This document shows, in pieces, positions 27,882 to 37,711 of a stretch of 64,000 nucleotides of DNA. A program made the position numbers and the translations under genes. Positions within the stretch are counted from its first letter, which is position 1. Each line of letters opens with the position of its first letter. The notes under the pieces were generated by a model. The model made no database searches and was not told the DNA's origin. It worked only from the letters and a program-made list of their open reading frames with translations. The DNA is taken from NCBI GenBank assembly GCA_902766255.1, contig CACXCS010000086.1:78859-142858 (forward strand). Direction: 5' to 3'. This DNA comes from an uncultured Bacteroidia bacterium (lineage in GTDB: Bacteria > Bacteroidota > Bacteroidia > Bacteroidales > UBA932).

Positions 27882-29849
27882 ATGGAAAATACAAAATGTT
27901 TCTTGCCCGTGACGCTCTTCCTTGTTGTACTAGCCGTCTCGTGTGCAACCACCCACAGGCTGCAGCAAATCAAGAAGTCTGAGATTGCCGCAAGCCTGAC
28001 ACTGCCTGACGGTGAAGTCAAAATGCCGACCGTATCCCTCCCGGACTCACCCCGCGACACGCTCAGGATAGTAGATTTCGAAGGGAACCAGACGCTGATT
28101 ATGAATGCGATAAAGGATGTCGATGGGGAGATGGTGGCTACCGACAGGATAACAGCATCTTACGTTACCGCCCGTTTCCGCAATGTGGCCGAACGTCATG
28201 GTAAAGTCGATATAGAATTCCAGGTACGCGTGCCACGGGAGATGCTAGACAGCAAATGGCAGCTTCAACTTGATCCCGACATGTTCATGCTTGGAGACTC
28301 GCTGCGTCTGGATCCCGTGCTGATAACCGGGAGCGGATACCGCAAGGCACAACTCCGCGGCTATCAGCAGTACCGCCGTTTTCTGGAATCCATAGTTACT
28401 GACACCACAATTTTTATAAACAAACACGACCTCGAGATATTCCTGGAACGCAATCTCCCCCGGATTTATGCCCTTAAAAACGACTCTACTTATGTATCGG
28501 ACGACGTCTTCGCTTCCATGTACGGCGTGACGGAGCGCGAAGCTATAGATCATTATACATACGGATTCCTTGTGCGGCGCAACAAACGTCGTATCGGCAT
28601 GAAAGACGCAATGTACCGCCGTTACGTAAAAGCGCCTATCGTGAGCGAAGGAATCAAACTGGATACGGTGATCCGGGACTCCAACGGAGACTTCATTTAC
28701 AATTACATACAAACCATAAACACCGTTCCGGCTCTGCGAAAGGTTGACATCTGCCTGTCCGGCGAGATAAGAGAGCAGGATAAACGCCTTTACACAATAC
28801 CCCGCTCCGAGCCCCTGACCTTTTACATATCATCCCTTGCCTCACTGGCAGACAATAAAGAGCGCTACATAGACAAAGTCATCAGCCGCAAGGTGCGGGC
28901 AAATACCGCCTGCTACATCGAATTCCGTCAAGGCAAGTGGAATGTGGAGCCTGAACTCGGCAACAATCCCGATGAAATCGGGCGTATCAAAAACAACATC
29001 CGAGGCCTGGTGGTAAACGAAGAATATGATCTGGATTCGATTACAATTGCCTCTTTCGCTTCACCTGAAGGCATGATCAAATCTAACGAGGCCCTTTCGG
29101 AAAAGCGGGCTGCTGCGGCAAGTGACTTCTTCGGGCGGTACGCTTCGGGTTTGAGGGATTCCCTGCTTCGTGACGCAGGAGCCTATCTTTCATTCGAAGG
29201 CGCCGCGGCAGAAAAGCCCTCCATTCCGCATATACACTTCCGGAGCAGGAGCGGCGGAGAGAACTGGCCGATGCTGGATGCGCTTGTTGCCGACGACAAG
29301 ACACTGGACGAGGAATTCAAAGAATACTATCTCCGGGTGTCCTCACTGAACAAGAATCTGGACGAGCGCGAGAAAGCTCTTGCCTCACATCAAAGTTACC
29401 GCTACCTGCGCGAGCATCTGTATCCACGTCTGCGCATAGTCAAGTTTGACTTCTATCTTCATCGCAGGGGGATGGTGCACGACACCATCCATACTACAGA
29501 GCTGGACACGGTATATATGCGTGGCGTCCAGCTTATTCGCGACCGCGAATACAATGAAGCGTTGAAGGTCCTCAGGCCGTATGCCGACTACAATACAGCC
29601 GTGGCCGCCGTAGCGACGGACCGAAATGCCTCTGCTGCCGAAATACTTTCCTCTCTGCCTTCCGATGCCCGGACCGACTACCTGAGGGCAATCATCAGTT
29701 CCCGTCAGGGTGATGACCGCAGTGCAGTGGAGTACTACCTTCGTGCGTGTGCGAGGGACGGAGCTTACGTGCACCGAGGCCGTCTGGACCCCGAAATCTC
29801 GAATCTGATAAAAAAATATGACCTGAAGATGGACTCTCGGCAAGAATAA
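27882..29849 (+). CDS. Large lipoprotein with OmpA-like domain
   Basis: A 655-aa predicted lipoprotein with a signal ending at Cys21 (VLAVSC). The long N-terminal part (about 40-380) is not recognised; it is charged and probably helical/beta mixed, with a linker to a region around 386-420 where the pattern IASFASPEG then SNEALSEKRAAAASDFF resembles the OmpA-type peptidoglycan-binding domain variant of Bacteroidales. The last 130 residues look like TPR-type helices (LIRDREYNEALKVLRPY). It may anchor the outer membrane to peptidoglycan. It is isolated between two promoters. Family not firmly identified. Confidence 0.65.
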   Translation: MENTKCFLPVTLFLVVLAVSCATTHRLQQIKKSEIAASLTLPDGEVKMPTVSLPDSPRDTLRIVDFEGNQTLIMNAIKDVDGEMVATDRITASYVTARFRNVAERHGKVDIEFQVRVPREMLDSKWQLQLDPDMFMLGDSLRLDPVLITGSGYRKAQLRGYQQYRRFLESIVTDTTIFINKHDLEIFLERNLPRIYALKNDSTYVSDDVFASMYGVTEREAIDHYTYGFLVRRNKRRIGMKDAMYRRYVKAPIVSEGIKLDTVIRDSNGDFIYNYIQTINTVPALRKVDICLSGEIREQDKRLYTIPRSEPLTFYISSLASLADNKERYIDKVISRKVRANTACYIEFRQGKWNVEPELGNNPDEIGRIKNNIRGLVVNEEYDLDSITIASFASPEGMIKSNEALSEKRAAAASDFFGRYASGLRDSLLRDAGAYLSFEGAAAEKPSIPHIHFRSRSGGENWPMLDALVADDKTLDEEFKEYYLRVSSLNKNLDEREKALASHQSYRYLREHLYPRLRIVKFDFYLHRRGMVHDTIHTTELDTVYMRGVQLIRDREYNEALKVLRPYADYNTAVAAVATDRNASAAEILSSLPSDARTDYLRAIISSRQGDDRSAVEYYLRACARDGAYVHRGRLDPEISNLIKKYDLKMDSRQE

Positions 29850-29850
29850 T

Positions 29851-29858
29851 TATCTTTG
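29851..29858 (+). promoter_or_regulatory. -7 element of the CoA-transferase gene
   Basis: TATCTTTG begins 2 nt after the upstream stop codon and ends 7 nt before ATG 29866. Predicted leader is about 4 nt. Confidence 0.7.
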
Positions 29859-29865
29859 TGCCGTA

Positions 29866-31164
29866 ATGTCAGATTGCAGATTTGTCACGGCCGACGAGGC
29901 GGTAAGCCATATTCCCTCGCACAGTCATATACACCTGAGCAGCGTAGCCAGCGTGCCTCACTGCCTGATTGATGCACTGTGCCGCAGAGCTGATGCCTCT
30001 GATGTATGCGACCTGCATTTCCACCATTTCCACACCGAGGGCCCCGCTCCCTACAGCGAACAGCGCTACGAGGGTATATTCTTCGACCAGGGCTTTTTTG
30101 TGGGCACAAATGTAAGAGCTAATGTAAATGCCGGTTATGCCGACTATCTGCCGGTTCATCTCAGTGAGACTCCCCGCCTTTACGCCAGCGGTGCAATAAA
30201 ACTTGGCGCCGCGCTTGTCAGCATTTCACTGCCTGATAAAAACGGCATGGTTTCCCTGGGAACATCGGTAGACTGCTCCCCGGCCGCCATTCGCAATGCC
30301 GGCCTTGTGATAGGGGTGATTAATCCCAATGTGCCATTCTCTTACGGCGAGCTCTTCCCTCTCGATGCAATCGATTATCTTGTCGAGGACGACCGTCCTC
30401 TTGACACTGCGGCATTCGTTGAGCCCAATGCGCTCGAAATGCAGATCGGCCTTATTTGCGCCGGGCTTGTGGATGACGGCGCCTGCCTGCAGATGGGCAT
30501 TGGCGCGCTTCCCAACGCCCTTGCCTCCCAGCTCGGTCAGCACCGCAACCTGGGACTTCATACCGAAATGTTCGCCGACGGCCTCTTACATCTGATCAAG
30601 GCCGGTATAATCAACGGGGAGAACAAGAATGTGGACCGGGGCAAAGTTACAGCATCTTTCCTTCTGGGATCACAGGAGGTTTATTCATTCATAGATCATA
30701 ACCCCGGAGTTCAGATGCGTGACATAGAGTACGTAAACGATATTCGTGTCATTTCCTCCAACCCTAAGGCGACAGCCATCAATTCAGCGATTGAGGTTGA
30801 CCTTACCGGTCAGATTTGTGCCGACAGTATAGGCACGCGCATCTTCAGCGGCACAGGAGGGCAATTGGATTTCGTGCGCGGCGCTTCTATGTCCAAGGGT
30901 GGCAAGAGCATCACGGCACTGGCCTCACGCACTTCAAAGGGGGTGGGCAAAATCGTCCCGGTTATCAACTCCGGAGGCGGAGTGGTAACGCCACGGGCTG
31001 ATGCACACTGGATCGTTACCGAATATGGCGCCGTCGATCTATATGGCCGCAGCCTCCAGGAAAGGGCACGCCTGCTTATCTCCATTGCCCATCCCGACGA
31101 CCGGGAAGCCCTTGACCGTGCAGCATTCGGGCGCTTCGGCCCGCATTTCCATAGCGGATTCTAG
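29866..31164 (+). CDS. Acetyl-CoA hydrolase/CoA-transferase family protein
   Basis: A 432-aa enzyme of the family that includes 4-hydroxybutyrate, succinyl and acetate CoA-transferases. It probably moves CoA between a fermentation acid and acetyl-CoA. Seen: the catalytic Glu234 in GLHTEMFADG, the CoA-pocket segment MGIGALPNAL, and C-terminal GRIFSGTGGQLDF-like and RADAHWIVTEYGAVDL motifs. Substrate specificity cannot be judged by eye. It is monocistronic with its own promoter, and its last 4 nt overlap the convergent mltD gene. Confidence 0.93.
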   Translation: MSDCRFVTADEAVSHIPSHSHIHLSSVASVPHCLIDALCRRADASDVCDLHFHHFHTEGPAPYSEQRYEGIFFDQGFFVGTNVRANVNAGYADYLPVHLSETPRLYASGAIKLGAALVSISLPDKNGMVSLGTSVDCSPAAIRNAGLVIGVINPNVPFSYGELFPLDAIDYLVEDDRPLDTAAFVEPNALEMQIGLICAGLVDDGACLQMGIGALPNALASQLGQHRNLGLHTEMFADGLLHLIKAGIINGENKNVDRGKVTASFLLGSQEVYSFIDHNPGVQMRDIEYVNDIRVISSNPKATAINSAIEVDLTGQICADSIGTRIFSGTGGQLDFVRGASMSKGGKSITALASRTSKGVGKIVPVINSGGGVVTPRADAHWIVTEYGAVDLYGRSLQERARLLISIAHPDDREALDRAAFGRFGPHFHSGF

Positions 31165-32552
31165 TAGATGTAGATCTTCTGACCTATGCTGAGCCTGTCG
31201 CTTCGCATGTGGTTCCAATTCATCAACTGTCTGATGCTCACATGATAACGGCGGGCGATGTGACTCAGCGTGTCGCCGCTTCGTACCACATAAACCGTAC
31301 GCGCACCACTGCCGCCGCTGCCGGAGGATTTGCCCTCGGAGACATCTTTAAGCACTTGGTCGGACAGATAGAGTTTAGCGTTGTGGTTGTAAAGCGAATC
31401 CTGGTCGGCGGCAAGCCATGCAGCGCTCCAGTTGTATGGAACATTGACCGTGCATACTCCGCCGCTGCCAGGTATAATGTCGTTGTAATACTTGGGATTC
31501 AGGTACTGAAGCTCCTGCAGTGGCACGCCCACCACCTCGCTTATCTGCTTGAAATGGAGATTGCGGTGTACATGGAATGTGTCTGTCTGCCCTGGCATGC
31601 CTACGGAAGCAGCCTCGAGGCCGTAATCGGAGCTGTATGCAAATGCATACATCACTCCCACGAACGCCGGCAGATATCCCCTGGTTTCATGAGGGAGATA
31701 GGGATAGACAGACCAAAAGTCGCGGCTGCCGCCTGCACGTCTTATGGCCTTGTTGACATTGCCCGCGCCGCAGTTGTATGCACTTACGGCAAGCGGCCAG
31801 TCACCGAGCATCTTGTAAAGGCTCTTAAGGTAGCGGGCAGCGGCGTCCGTAGACTTCTCAACATCCATGCGTTCATCAACGAAAGAGTTGATTTCCAGGC
31901 CATAGGAGCGGGCGGTGCGATACATGAACTGCCATATTCCCTTGGCTCCGGCACGGGAAGTTGCCGTTGGCTTGAGCATTGATTCAACTATGGCAAGGTA
32001 CTTGAGTTCCAAGGGGATACCATACTTGCAGAAGATCTCTTCGAAGATGGGGAAATAGTACGTGCTAAGTCCCATGGCCTGCTTCATTGCCTCACCCCTG
32101 CGCTCGGAATAGAGCACCATGTAATTCTTTACAACATCATTGAAAGGCAGGGTGAAATATGGGTTCAAAGCCGCAAGGCGCGACATCATCACGGTATCGC
32201 TGACCGACGATGACAGATGAACAGTATCCATATTGAAGGCCTGCATGTCGGTGCCGCGGCCGAAATTGTTCTTGTACCAAAGGGCCAGCAAGCTGTCTGT
32301 CACCTCAGGGGTATAGTCCATGGCCTGCATGGCACCTGCAGGTACGTTGTCGCCTTGCCCGGCAATCTCCTCGGGAACGACTTCGGTCTCGACGGTAAGA
32401 AGGCTGTCAACAAGTGATTTAAGGGAATCAAGCTTGTGCCTGAGGGTCTTGTTTTCCTGCTCGAGTGCCTTCGTCCTCTTTCCGGGCAGAAGCTGTGCTC
32501 CTGCAGGTACGCAGACAAAAAGCACCAGGACAATCAGGAAAAAACGGCGCAT
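31161..32552 (-). CDS. mltD: Membrane-bound lytic murein transglycosylase, MltD type
   Basis: A 463-aa exported lytic transglycosylase that cuts the glycan strand of peptidoglycan. Seen: signal peptide to about residue 19, a short coiled coil (28-55), an SLT goose-lysozyme-like domain (about 165-300) with catalytic Glu190 in LAIVESMLKPTA, then SRAGAKGIWQFM and AYNCGAGNV, and a C-terminal LysM domain (about 418-463). It is the last gene of the parA-parB-DUF5683-mltD operon, an order I know from other Bacteroidales, which ties chromosome segregation to wall remodelling. Confidence 0.93.
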   Translation of the reverse strand: MRRFFLIVLVLFVCVPAGAQLLPGKRTKALEQENKTLRHKLDSLKSLVDSLLTVETEVVPEEIAGQGDNVPAGAMQAMDYTPEVTDSLLALWYKNNFGRGTDMQAFNMDTVHLSSSVSDTVMMSRLAALNPYFTLPFNDVVKNYMVLYSERRGEAMKQAMGLSTYYFPIFEEIFCKYGIPLELKYLAIVESMLKPTATSRAGAKGIWQFMYRTARSYGLEINSFVDERMDVEKSTDAAARYLKSLYKMLGDWPLAVSAYNCGAGNVNKAIRRAGGSRDFWSVYPYLPHETRGYLPAFVGVMYAFAYSSDYGLEAASVGMPGQTDTFHVHRNLHFKQISEVVGVPLQELQYLNPKYYNDIIPGSGGVCTVNVPYNWSAAWLAADQDSLYNHNAKLYLSDQVLKDVSEGKSSGSGGSGARTVYVVRSGDTLSHIARRYHVSIRQLMNWNHMRSDRLSIGQKIYIY

Positions 32553-32556
32553 AGTG

Positions 32557-33423
32557 TCAGAACTTAAATCCGACGCTTATCCCGAACGCCGGAGAGGGAT
32601 TGAAGGCCAGCTGTGTGTCCGGCATCATAACAGAAGGTTTGACAGTCATGGCCATATCGTCCACTATCTCGAAATCGTGCATATAAGAGAAGACGTTGGC
32701 ATCGATTACCTGCAGCAGATAAACAAGGGCAATTGCCAGTATGGAATAGTCGCGGTACCGGCGGAACACATCGCGGTAATAGAGTGCCTGCTCCGATGTG
32801 ATTGGACCGGTATACTGCACCTCCTTGTTTGTGGCTTCTTTGTATATTCGGCGATAGCGCTGATAGTTGATATTGTTAGTGTCGTAAAAGTAATAAGCGG
32901 CACCAAGGCCTCCCAGGTAAATGGGAATTTTCCAGAATTCACCATTGTATGCCTGACCGAGACCAGGAAGTAAAAGAGAATATAGGGTGGCGCGCCCCGC
33001 AAGCGGATAAACGTCTGATTTATAGCTTATCACACCATCCATCAACGTGGCCCAGTATGCTACTCCAGCCCCTATGAAACAGTATTTGGCAGCCTCGTGA
33101 CGCCCTTGAGTGTTAAGATAGATTCCTGCGCCCAGAGGACCGAGAGTAGCTCCGTAAACCAGGGGCAGTTTCCAGTACTGTTTATTGTATATCTGCTCTC
33201 CTCCCACGAAAATCATGGATCCTGCGAACATAGTACCGATTTTGATATCCTGCTTGTGCCCCAGGCCGGCGAAATACTCCTTGAACGAGAACATCACGTC
33301 CGTGGAGTCCTTGATGGTGTTGTTATCGTCATTATACTGCTGCTGAAAAGCCTCCGACCTGAACTGGGCGGAAGCATTTACGGCAACGAGTACCATCAGG
33401 AGCAAAAACAGCAGTCGCTTCAT
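32557..33423 (-). CDS. DUF5683 membrane protein
   Basis: A 288-aa membrane protein of the DUF5683 family. Seen: a cleavable signal (cut near residue 20), several hydrophobic segments between 60 and 190, and the family pattern YSLLLPGLGQAYNGEFWKIPI. Function unknown. In Bacteroidales this gene regularly sits between parB and mltD, as here. ATG 33423 shares one base with the parB stop (TGATG); the GTG one codon upstream is a less likely start. Confidence 0.88.
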   Translation of the reverse strand: MKRLLFLLLMVLVAVNASAQFRSEAFQQQYNDDNNTIKDSTDVMFSFKEYFAGLGHKQDIKIGTMFAGSMIFVGGEQIYNKQYWKLPLVYGATLGPLGAGIYLNTQGRHEAAKYCFIGAGVAYWATLMDGVISYKSDVYPLAGRATLYSLLLPGLGQAYNGEFWKIPIYLGGLGAAYYFYDTNNINYQRYRRIYKEATNKEVQYTGPITSEQALYYRDVFRRYRDYSILAIALVYLLQVIDANVFSYMHDFEIVDDMAMTVKPSVMMPDTQLAFNPSPAFGISVGFKF

Positions 33424-34349
33424 CACCTGGCTTCTTCGAGAGCATTGAGGAACGCTTCGACCTCGGCGTCCGAGTTGAACCTGACTGTGAGCGAGCCCTT
33501 GCCCGCGGAATTGCGGCGCACTGAAATATCACGGCTGAAATACCGTCCCATGCATGAAAGAAGGCGGTTGTATTGCTCGGGAAGATCTTGGGGGACCTGA
33601 GCCGCAGGCTGTACAGATGCCGGCACGCGTCCCTCGCGCACCAGCGTCTCAAGCTCGCGTACTGACAGGCCGCGTGAAACTGCAGCGTCACACAAGGACT
33701 CTTGAAGAGCAGGGTCTTCTACTCCGAGCAGCGCCTTTGCATGGCCAGTGGAGATCAGGCCGACTTTGAGGTCATGCTGGACTTTCAGGGGCAGTTTGAG
33801 AAGACGCAGAATATTGGCCACCGTGGCGCGTTTTTTACCTACACGGTCTGCCATCTGCTCCTGCGTAAGGCCGCATTCGTCGATGAGGCGCTGGAAACTC
33901 ATTGCCTGCTCGATAGGATCGAGATCCTGACGCTGGATATTTTCAACTATGGCCATTTCGAGCATGCCCTGGTCGTCGCTGTCCTTTATGTAGGCTGGAA
34001 TCATGCTCATTCCGGCCATGCGGCAGGCCCTGTAGCGTCTCTCGCCGCTGATTATCTGGTACCGGCCGGTATTGACGCGGCGCACAGTTATGGGCTGTAT
34101 GAGCCCGAGTGCGCGGATTGACGCAGCCAGTTCTTCCAGTGCAGCGGAATCGAAATTCATGCGGGGCTGGAATGGATTCGCGTCCACCTTGTCCATGGGG
34201 ATGCGCATTATGTCGGCCTCAGAGGCGGGGGCGGTACCTGCAACATCTTTGTTGATATACCCTACGGGCTTGCGGAGCAGGTCGGCACTGGGCACCGAGC
34301 CCATCAACGCCTCCAGACCCTTGCCAAGCCCTCTGTTTTTTATGCTCAT
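33423..34349 (-). CDS. parB: Chromosome partitioning protein ParB
   Basis: A 308-aa ParB/Spo0J CTPase that loads at parS sites and slides on DNA. Seen: the N-terminal GRGLGKGLEAL peptide (contacts ParA), ParB-N domain with GERRYRACR at 102-110 that binds CTP, helix-turn-helix at about 158-182 (LTQEQMADRVGKKRATVANIL), and a short C-terminal dimerisation domain after a linker. No parS-like palindrome was found in this window. It overlaps parA by 4 nt. Confidence 0.97.
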   Translation of the reverse strand: MSIKNRGLGKGLEALMGSVPSADLLRKPVGYINKDVAGTAPASEADIMRIPMDKVDANPFQPRMNFDSAALEELAASIRALGLIQPITVRRVNTGRYQIISGERRYRACRMAGMSMIPAYIKDSDDQGMLEMAIVENIQRQDLDPIEQAMSFQRLIDECGLTQEQMADRVGKKRATVANILRLLKLPLKVQHDLKVGLISTGHAKALLGVEDPALQESLCDAAVSRGLSVRELETLVREGRVPASVQPAAQVPQDLPEQYNRLLSCMGRYFSRDISVRRNSAGKGSLTVRFNSDAEVEAFLNALEEAR

Positions 34350-35131
34350 TGCTTATTGATTTTATCGCCGTTTCGCTCCAGCAGCTCTGAGGCAAGGTTA
34401 AGGTAGTTGGATGAACCCGTACAGGATATCTCGTACAGCAATACAGGCTTACCGTGCGAAGGAGCCTCGCTAAGGCGTATGTTGCGCTGGATAACCGTCT
34501 TGAATACCAGATCCTTGAAATGCTCGCGGAGTTCGGCAAGCACCTGCTGATGAACTTTTGTTCGGCCGTCGAACATGGTGACTACAAAGCCCTCGATAGT
34601 CAGTGTCGGATTGAGTCCGTTCTGGATGATTCGAATAGTCTGGAGCAATTTCCCGAGGCCTTCAAGGGCGAAGAATTCCGGTTGGACAGGTATGATTACG
34701 GAATCGGCAGCGGTCAGAGTGTTGACGGTAATCAGGCCCAGCGAGGGCGAACAGTCGATGATGATGTAGTCGTAGTTGTCTCGTATGGGGGCAATGGCTT
34801 TCTTGAGGGCGGATTCACGTTCCTCCTCGTTGATCATTTCTATCTCGATGCCCACCAGATTGATATGCGAGGGAATCATGTGAAGGCCGTCCATTTCCGT
34901 CTGAATAAGGGTGTCTTCGACGGAAATATTGCCCTCCATGAGTTCGTAGAGGGTGCGGTGGCTGTCATCGTCGGGAGAAAAATTAAGACCCGAAGTGGTA
35001 TTTGCCTGAGGGTCGGCATCTATAATGAGCACTTTCTTTTCAAGTGCCGCAAGCGATGCTGCCAGATTGATGGCGGTAGTGGTCTTGCCGACTCCCCCTT
35101 TCTGATTGGCGATAGCTATTACTTTACCCAT
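34346..35131 (-). CDS. parA: Chromosome partitioning ATPase ParA/Soj
   Basis: A 261-aa deviant Walker ATPase that, with ParB, segregates the replication origins. Seen: KGGVGKTT at 11-18 with the signature Lys, DADPQANTT, DYIIIDCSP (Walker B) and VTMFDGRT. I chose ATG 35131; the in-frame TTG at 35140 falls in the promoter. It is divergent from the lipid kinase gene, with both -7 elements within 30 bp. Confidence 0.97.
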   Translation of the reverse strand: MGKVIAIANQKGGVGKTTTAINLAASLAALEKKVLIIDADPQANTTSGLNFSPDDDSHRTLYELMEGNISVEDTLIQTEMDGLHMIPSHINLVGIEIEMINEEERESALKKAIAPIRDNYDYIIIDCSPSLGLITVNTLTAADSVIIPVQPEFFALEGLGKLLQTIRIIQNGLNPTLTIEGFVVTMFDGRTKVHQQVLAELREHFKDLVFKTVIQRNIRLSEAPSHGKPVLLYEISCTGSSNYLNLASELLERNGDKINKQ

Positions 35132-35137
35132 ATTATG

Positions 35138-35145
35138 CAAAAATA
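35138..35145 (-). promoter_or_regulatory. -7 element of the parAB operon
   Basis: TATTTTTG on the minus strand, ending 7 nt before the parA ATG; predicted leader about 3 nt. Confidence 0.65.
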
Positions 35146-35157
35146 AGAATAATTTCG

Positions 35158-35165
35158 TACTTTTG
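35158..35165 (+). promoter_or_regulatory. -7 element of the lipid kinase gene
   Basis: TACTTTTG, full consensus match, ending 4 nt before ATG 35170, so the transcript should begin at or next to the start codon. Confidence 0.7.
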
Positions 35166-35169
35166 CACT

Positions 35170-36132
35170 ATGACTAGCACTAAAACTGACTGGTACATCA
35201 TTGTCAACCCCCGTGCAGGCTCGGGCAAGACCATGTCTAAATGGGTCCCGGCAGAGAGGACTCTCCACGAACTGGGTATTGAATTCACCACCGCTATGAC
35301 CGACCATAAACGGCACGCCACAATGCTTGCTCACGAGGCCGCTGTTGATGGATACAGGAAATTCCTTGCCGTAGGAGGTGACGGTTCCTTGCACGAAACC
35401 CTCATCGGCATAGCCCGTTACTGTGACGAAACCGGTACCGCGCCCGAAGAATTCACGCTGGGCGTTCTGCCCATAGGTTCCGGAAACGACTGGATTAAAT
35501 CCCTCCGTGTTCCAAATGACCTAGATGCAGTTCTGCGGCTCATCACCAAAGGTTCATTCGGCAAGATGGATTTGGTAAAAGTAATAGGCGGAGGCGGTAA
35601 AATCAGCTATATGGCCAATGTAGGCGGTACTGGTTTTGACTCCCATGTATGCAGCCGTGTCAATTTCCAGAAAGAAAGCGGCAAGAGGGGCAAGCGTATA
35701 TACCTGAGCGCCCTTCTCCACACAATCAGGAACCTTGACGCAATTTCGCTTAAAGTAGTGGCTGACGGCAAGGAAATCTTCGAAGGCAAGTGCTATTCAA
35801 TAGCCTTGGGTAACGGCCCATACAGCGGCTCTGGAATGAGACAAGTTCCTAATGCCACAATAGACGATGGTATACTGGATTACATGATAGTACCTAAACT
35901 TCCGCTTAACGTTATCGTCTCGCAAATACCCAAGCTTTTCAGCGGCAGTCTCGACAAGTCGGAGCAAGTTATTTCGGGCAAGTGCAGGCAACTGCTGATC
36001 GCACCTTTGGACGAAGTCTCCGAAGACATTTTTGAACTTGACGGCGAAATAGAGGGACGACTGCCAATGAGTATCCAGATGGACGGACGGCAGATAAACG
36101 TTATCAAAGGCTTAGCTGGTACTGAATCTTAA
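35170..36132 (+). CDS. Diacylglycerol kinase family lipid kinase
   Basis: A 320-aa soluble lipid kinase of the DagK/YegS family. Seen: the nucleotide-binding IVNPRAGSGK at 11-20, GGDGS at 69-73, and PIGSGND at 101-107, all conserved in these ATP-dependent kinases, plus a beta-sandwich C-terminal domain. It may phosphorylate diacylglycerol or another lipid such as a sphingoid base or ceramide; the exact substrate is not clear. Its last 29 nt overlap the convergent HhH/barrel gene. Confidence 0.9.
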   Translation: MTSTKTDWYIIVNPRAGSGKTMSKWVPAERTLHELGIEFTTAMTDHKRHATMLAHEAAVDGYRKFLAVGGDGSLHETLIGIARYCDETGTAPEEFTLGVLPIGSGNDWIKSLRVPNDLDAVLRLITKGSFGKMDLVKVIGGGGKISYMANVGGTGFDSHVCSRVNFQKESGKRGKRIYLSALLHTIRNLDAISLKVVADGKEIFEGKCYSIALGNGPYSGSGMRQVPNATIDDGILDYMIVPKLPLNVIVSQIPKLFSGSLDKSEQVISGKCRQLLIAPLDEVSEDIFELDGEIEGRLPMSIQMDGRQINVIKGLAGTES

Positions 36133-37651
36133 CTTCAAGTTTAGCATCTTTATTCGCTGTCATCCAAGGATATTCGATATAGGATACCCTATAGTAAATG
36201 GAATGGCTACGGCCTATTTTCCAGGTACCCGCAAGCGATAGCGCCCACCCTTTCCCGTAATAAGCCGGCACGTTGAAAGAGCCGGGTGCGTCACGTTCGT
36301 AAACATATATCCTGTCGTCCCAGTTCTCCACTTTGAACAGAGTCCAGCGCAGCCAGGCGCGGATATTTCCCTCGGAACGGCCGGCTTCGGCATTAAACAA
36401 CCACGATACATCCGTACATCTGACCAGGTCGAGCCGTGTCCTGGCCATCCATTTCCATGCTTGAACTTGCATCTCTCCCCTGGCCTCCAGCCTCCAGTTT
36501 TCTTTGCGGCATGCAGCCACTCTCAAGGCAGGAATTATTGTAGCTTGTCCCAAAACGATTGAAGGATTGTATTTTACCATCATCCTGAACTGCCTTGTCG
36601 ACCAATATGCCACGCCATTGAACGAACGTGCCGATATACCTGCAGCAAGCTCCGGAAGGCCGCTTGCATATCGCAAAAACGAGGCTATTTCCGTTCCATA
36701 TCTGGGGAGCCACCTGATGCCGAGCACGACATCCGGTCTCCCCTGCCAGCAAAACTCTCCGTATAGCCCCAAGTTGGGCAGTCCCATCTTGAAATCGATG
36801 CCCAGGGCCCCGGTTTTTGCTGTCAGTCCTGCCGAGAATCGTTTTCCGATGTAAGAAATCGCTCCCATCGGCATTCTTTCTTTTACAGCATAAGCAGCTG
36901 CAACATTCCATCTGCCGAACTCAAGATCGGCGGCAGCCCCGCAGTACCCAGGAGAAAATGATCCTGTCGGGGTAAAACCTGTTCCGCTGCGCCTGAATGC
37001 GGAAACCGAACTCCATGGTTGCATTGAAAAGCCGCTCCATATATTCAATCCCTGGCCGAAACGGGCGTTGAAGTGCCCCAGTACCAGTTTTCCCAAGTGT
37101 TTCTTCCCATAAAGTGCCGCGCTGACTGTGCCGATATCCATAGTCTGGTTTGAATATGTGGTTCGCGTTGACCAGTGCAGACATGCCGTTTCGCCGAGAG
37201 TCACTTTGTATTTGAGCCCCCAGTTGTACTCAAAATCATTGTTTCCAGTCTTCTTTGCAGCGCCTCTGACCATCAAATCATTGTGGATTTTATTATGCTT
37301 CCGCTTGCCCGGAGGATCGGATGTCGAGAGACGTGTGAATGGCTTTAGAGCTTCTGCATAATCGTGGTTAAAGCCGTCCACAAGCTCAAGTTCAGTATAT
37401 GAAAGGACATCTCCGGAACGGCTCTTCCAGTCCAGGAAAGAGGCTGCCTGGAAGGCATTCATCAGCCCGGACGCCACCAGGCGGCTGCGTGAACACAAGT
37501 TCAGTTCAAGCGGCCGCAACTGTAAATCCCTGAAACGCTCCAGGGTCGTTTCATCCAGATCTTCGAGGGAGGCGGCGCCGGTAAGGAAAAGAACGGCGCT
37601 TTCAAAATCTGGTGTCCCATAAAGGGCAAGCAATAACAGAAGTGTTTTCAT
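36104..37651 (-). CDS. Helix-hairpin-helix and outer-membrane barrel protein
   Basis: A 515-aa protein with a short signal peptide. Residues 25-110 hold helix-hairpin-helix-like repeats (LEDLDETTLERFRDLQLRPLELN, then LSYTELELVDGFNHDYAEALKPF), similar to ComEA-type domains. From about 130 to the end it is a long series of amphipathic beta strands with many aromatic residues, ending in LEVKIQYQLSL, which looks like an outer-membrane beta barrel. Such HhH-barrel proteins are found in Bacteroidota and may help DNA uptake or handling, but this is inference. Its 3' end overlaps the lipid kinase gene by 29 nt. Confidence 0.75.
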   Translation of the reverse strand: MKTLLLLLALYGTPDFESAVLFLTGAASLEDLDETTLERFRDLQLRPLELNLCSRSRLVASGLMNAFQAASFLDWKSRSGDVLSYTELELVDGFNHDYAEALKPFTRLSTSDPPGKRKHNKIHNDLMVRGAAKKTGNNDFEYNWGLKYKVTLGETACLHWSTRTTYSNQTMDIGTVSAALYGKKHLGKLVLGHFNARFGQGLNIWSGFSMQPWSSVSAFRRSGTGFTPTGSFSPGYCGAAADLEFGRWNVAAAYAVKERMPMGAISYIGKRFSAGLTAKTGALGIDFKMGLPNLGLYGEFCWQGRPDVVLGIRWLPRYGTEIASFLRYASGLPELAAGISARSFNGVAYWSTRQFRMMVKYNPSIVLGQATIIPALRVAACRKENWRLEARGEMQVQAWKWMARTRLDLVRCTDVSWLFNAEAGRSEGNIRAWLRWTLFKVENWDDRIYVYERDAPGSFNVPAYYGKGWALSLAGTWKIGRSHSIYYRVSYIEYPWMTANKDAKLEVKIQYQLSL

Positions 37652-37694
37652 AGTATTAAAAGTATAGTTTCAGCTAAGATACGATTTTTTTGAT

Positions 37695-37702
37695 TAACTT
37701 TG
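37695..37702 (+). promoter_or_regulatory. -7 element of the fakA operon
   Basis: TAACTTTG, full consensus, ending 9 nt before ATG 37712. It excludes the in-frame TTG at 37700, which lies within the element. Confidence 0.7.
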
Positions 37703-37711
37703 CGCTTTATT

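Noticed and set aside
33660-33690. CGTGAAAC half-site near 33672 as a parS site
   Set aside because: Only one half of the GTTTCACGTGAAAC palindrome is present; no full parS was found in the window.
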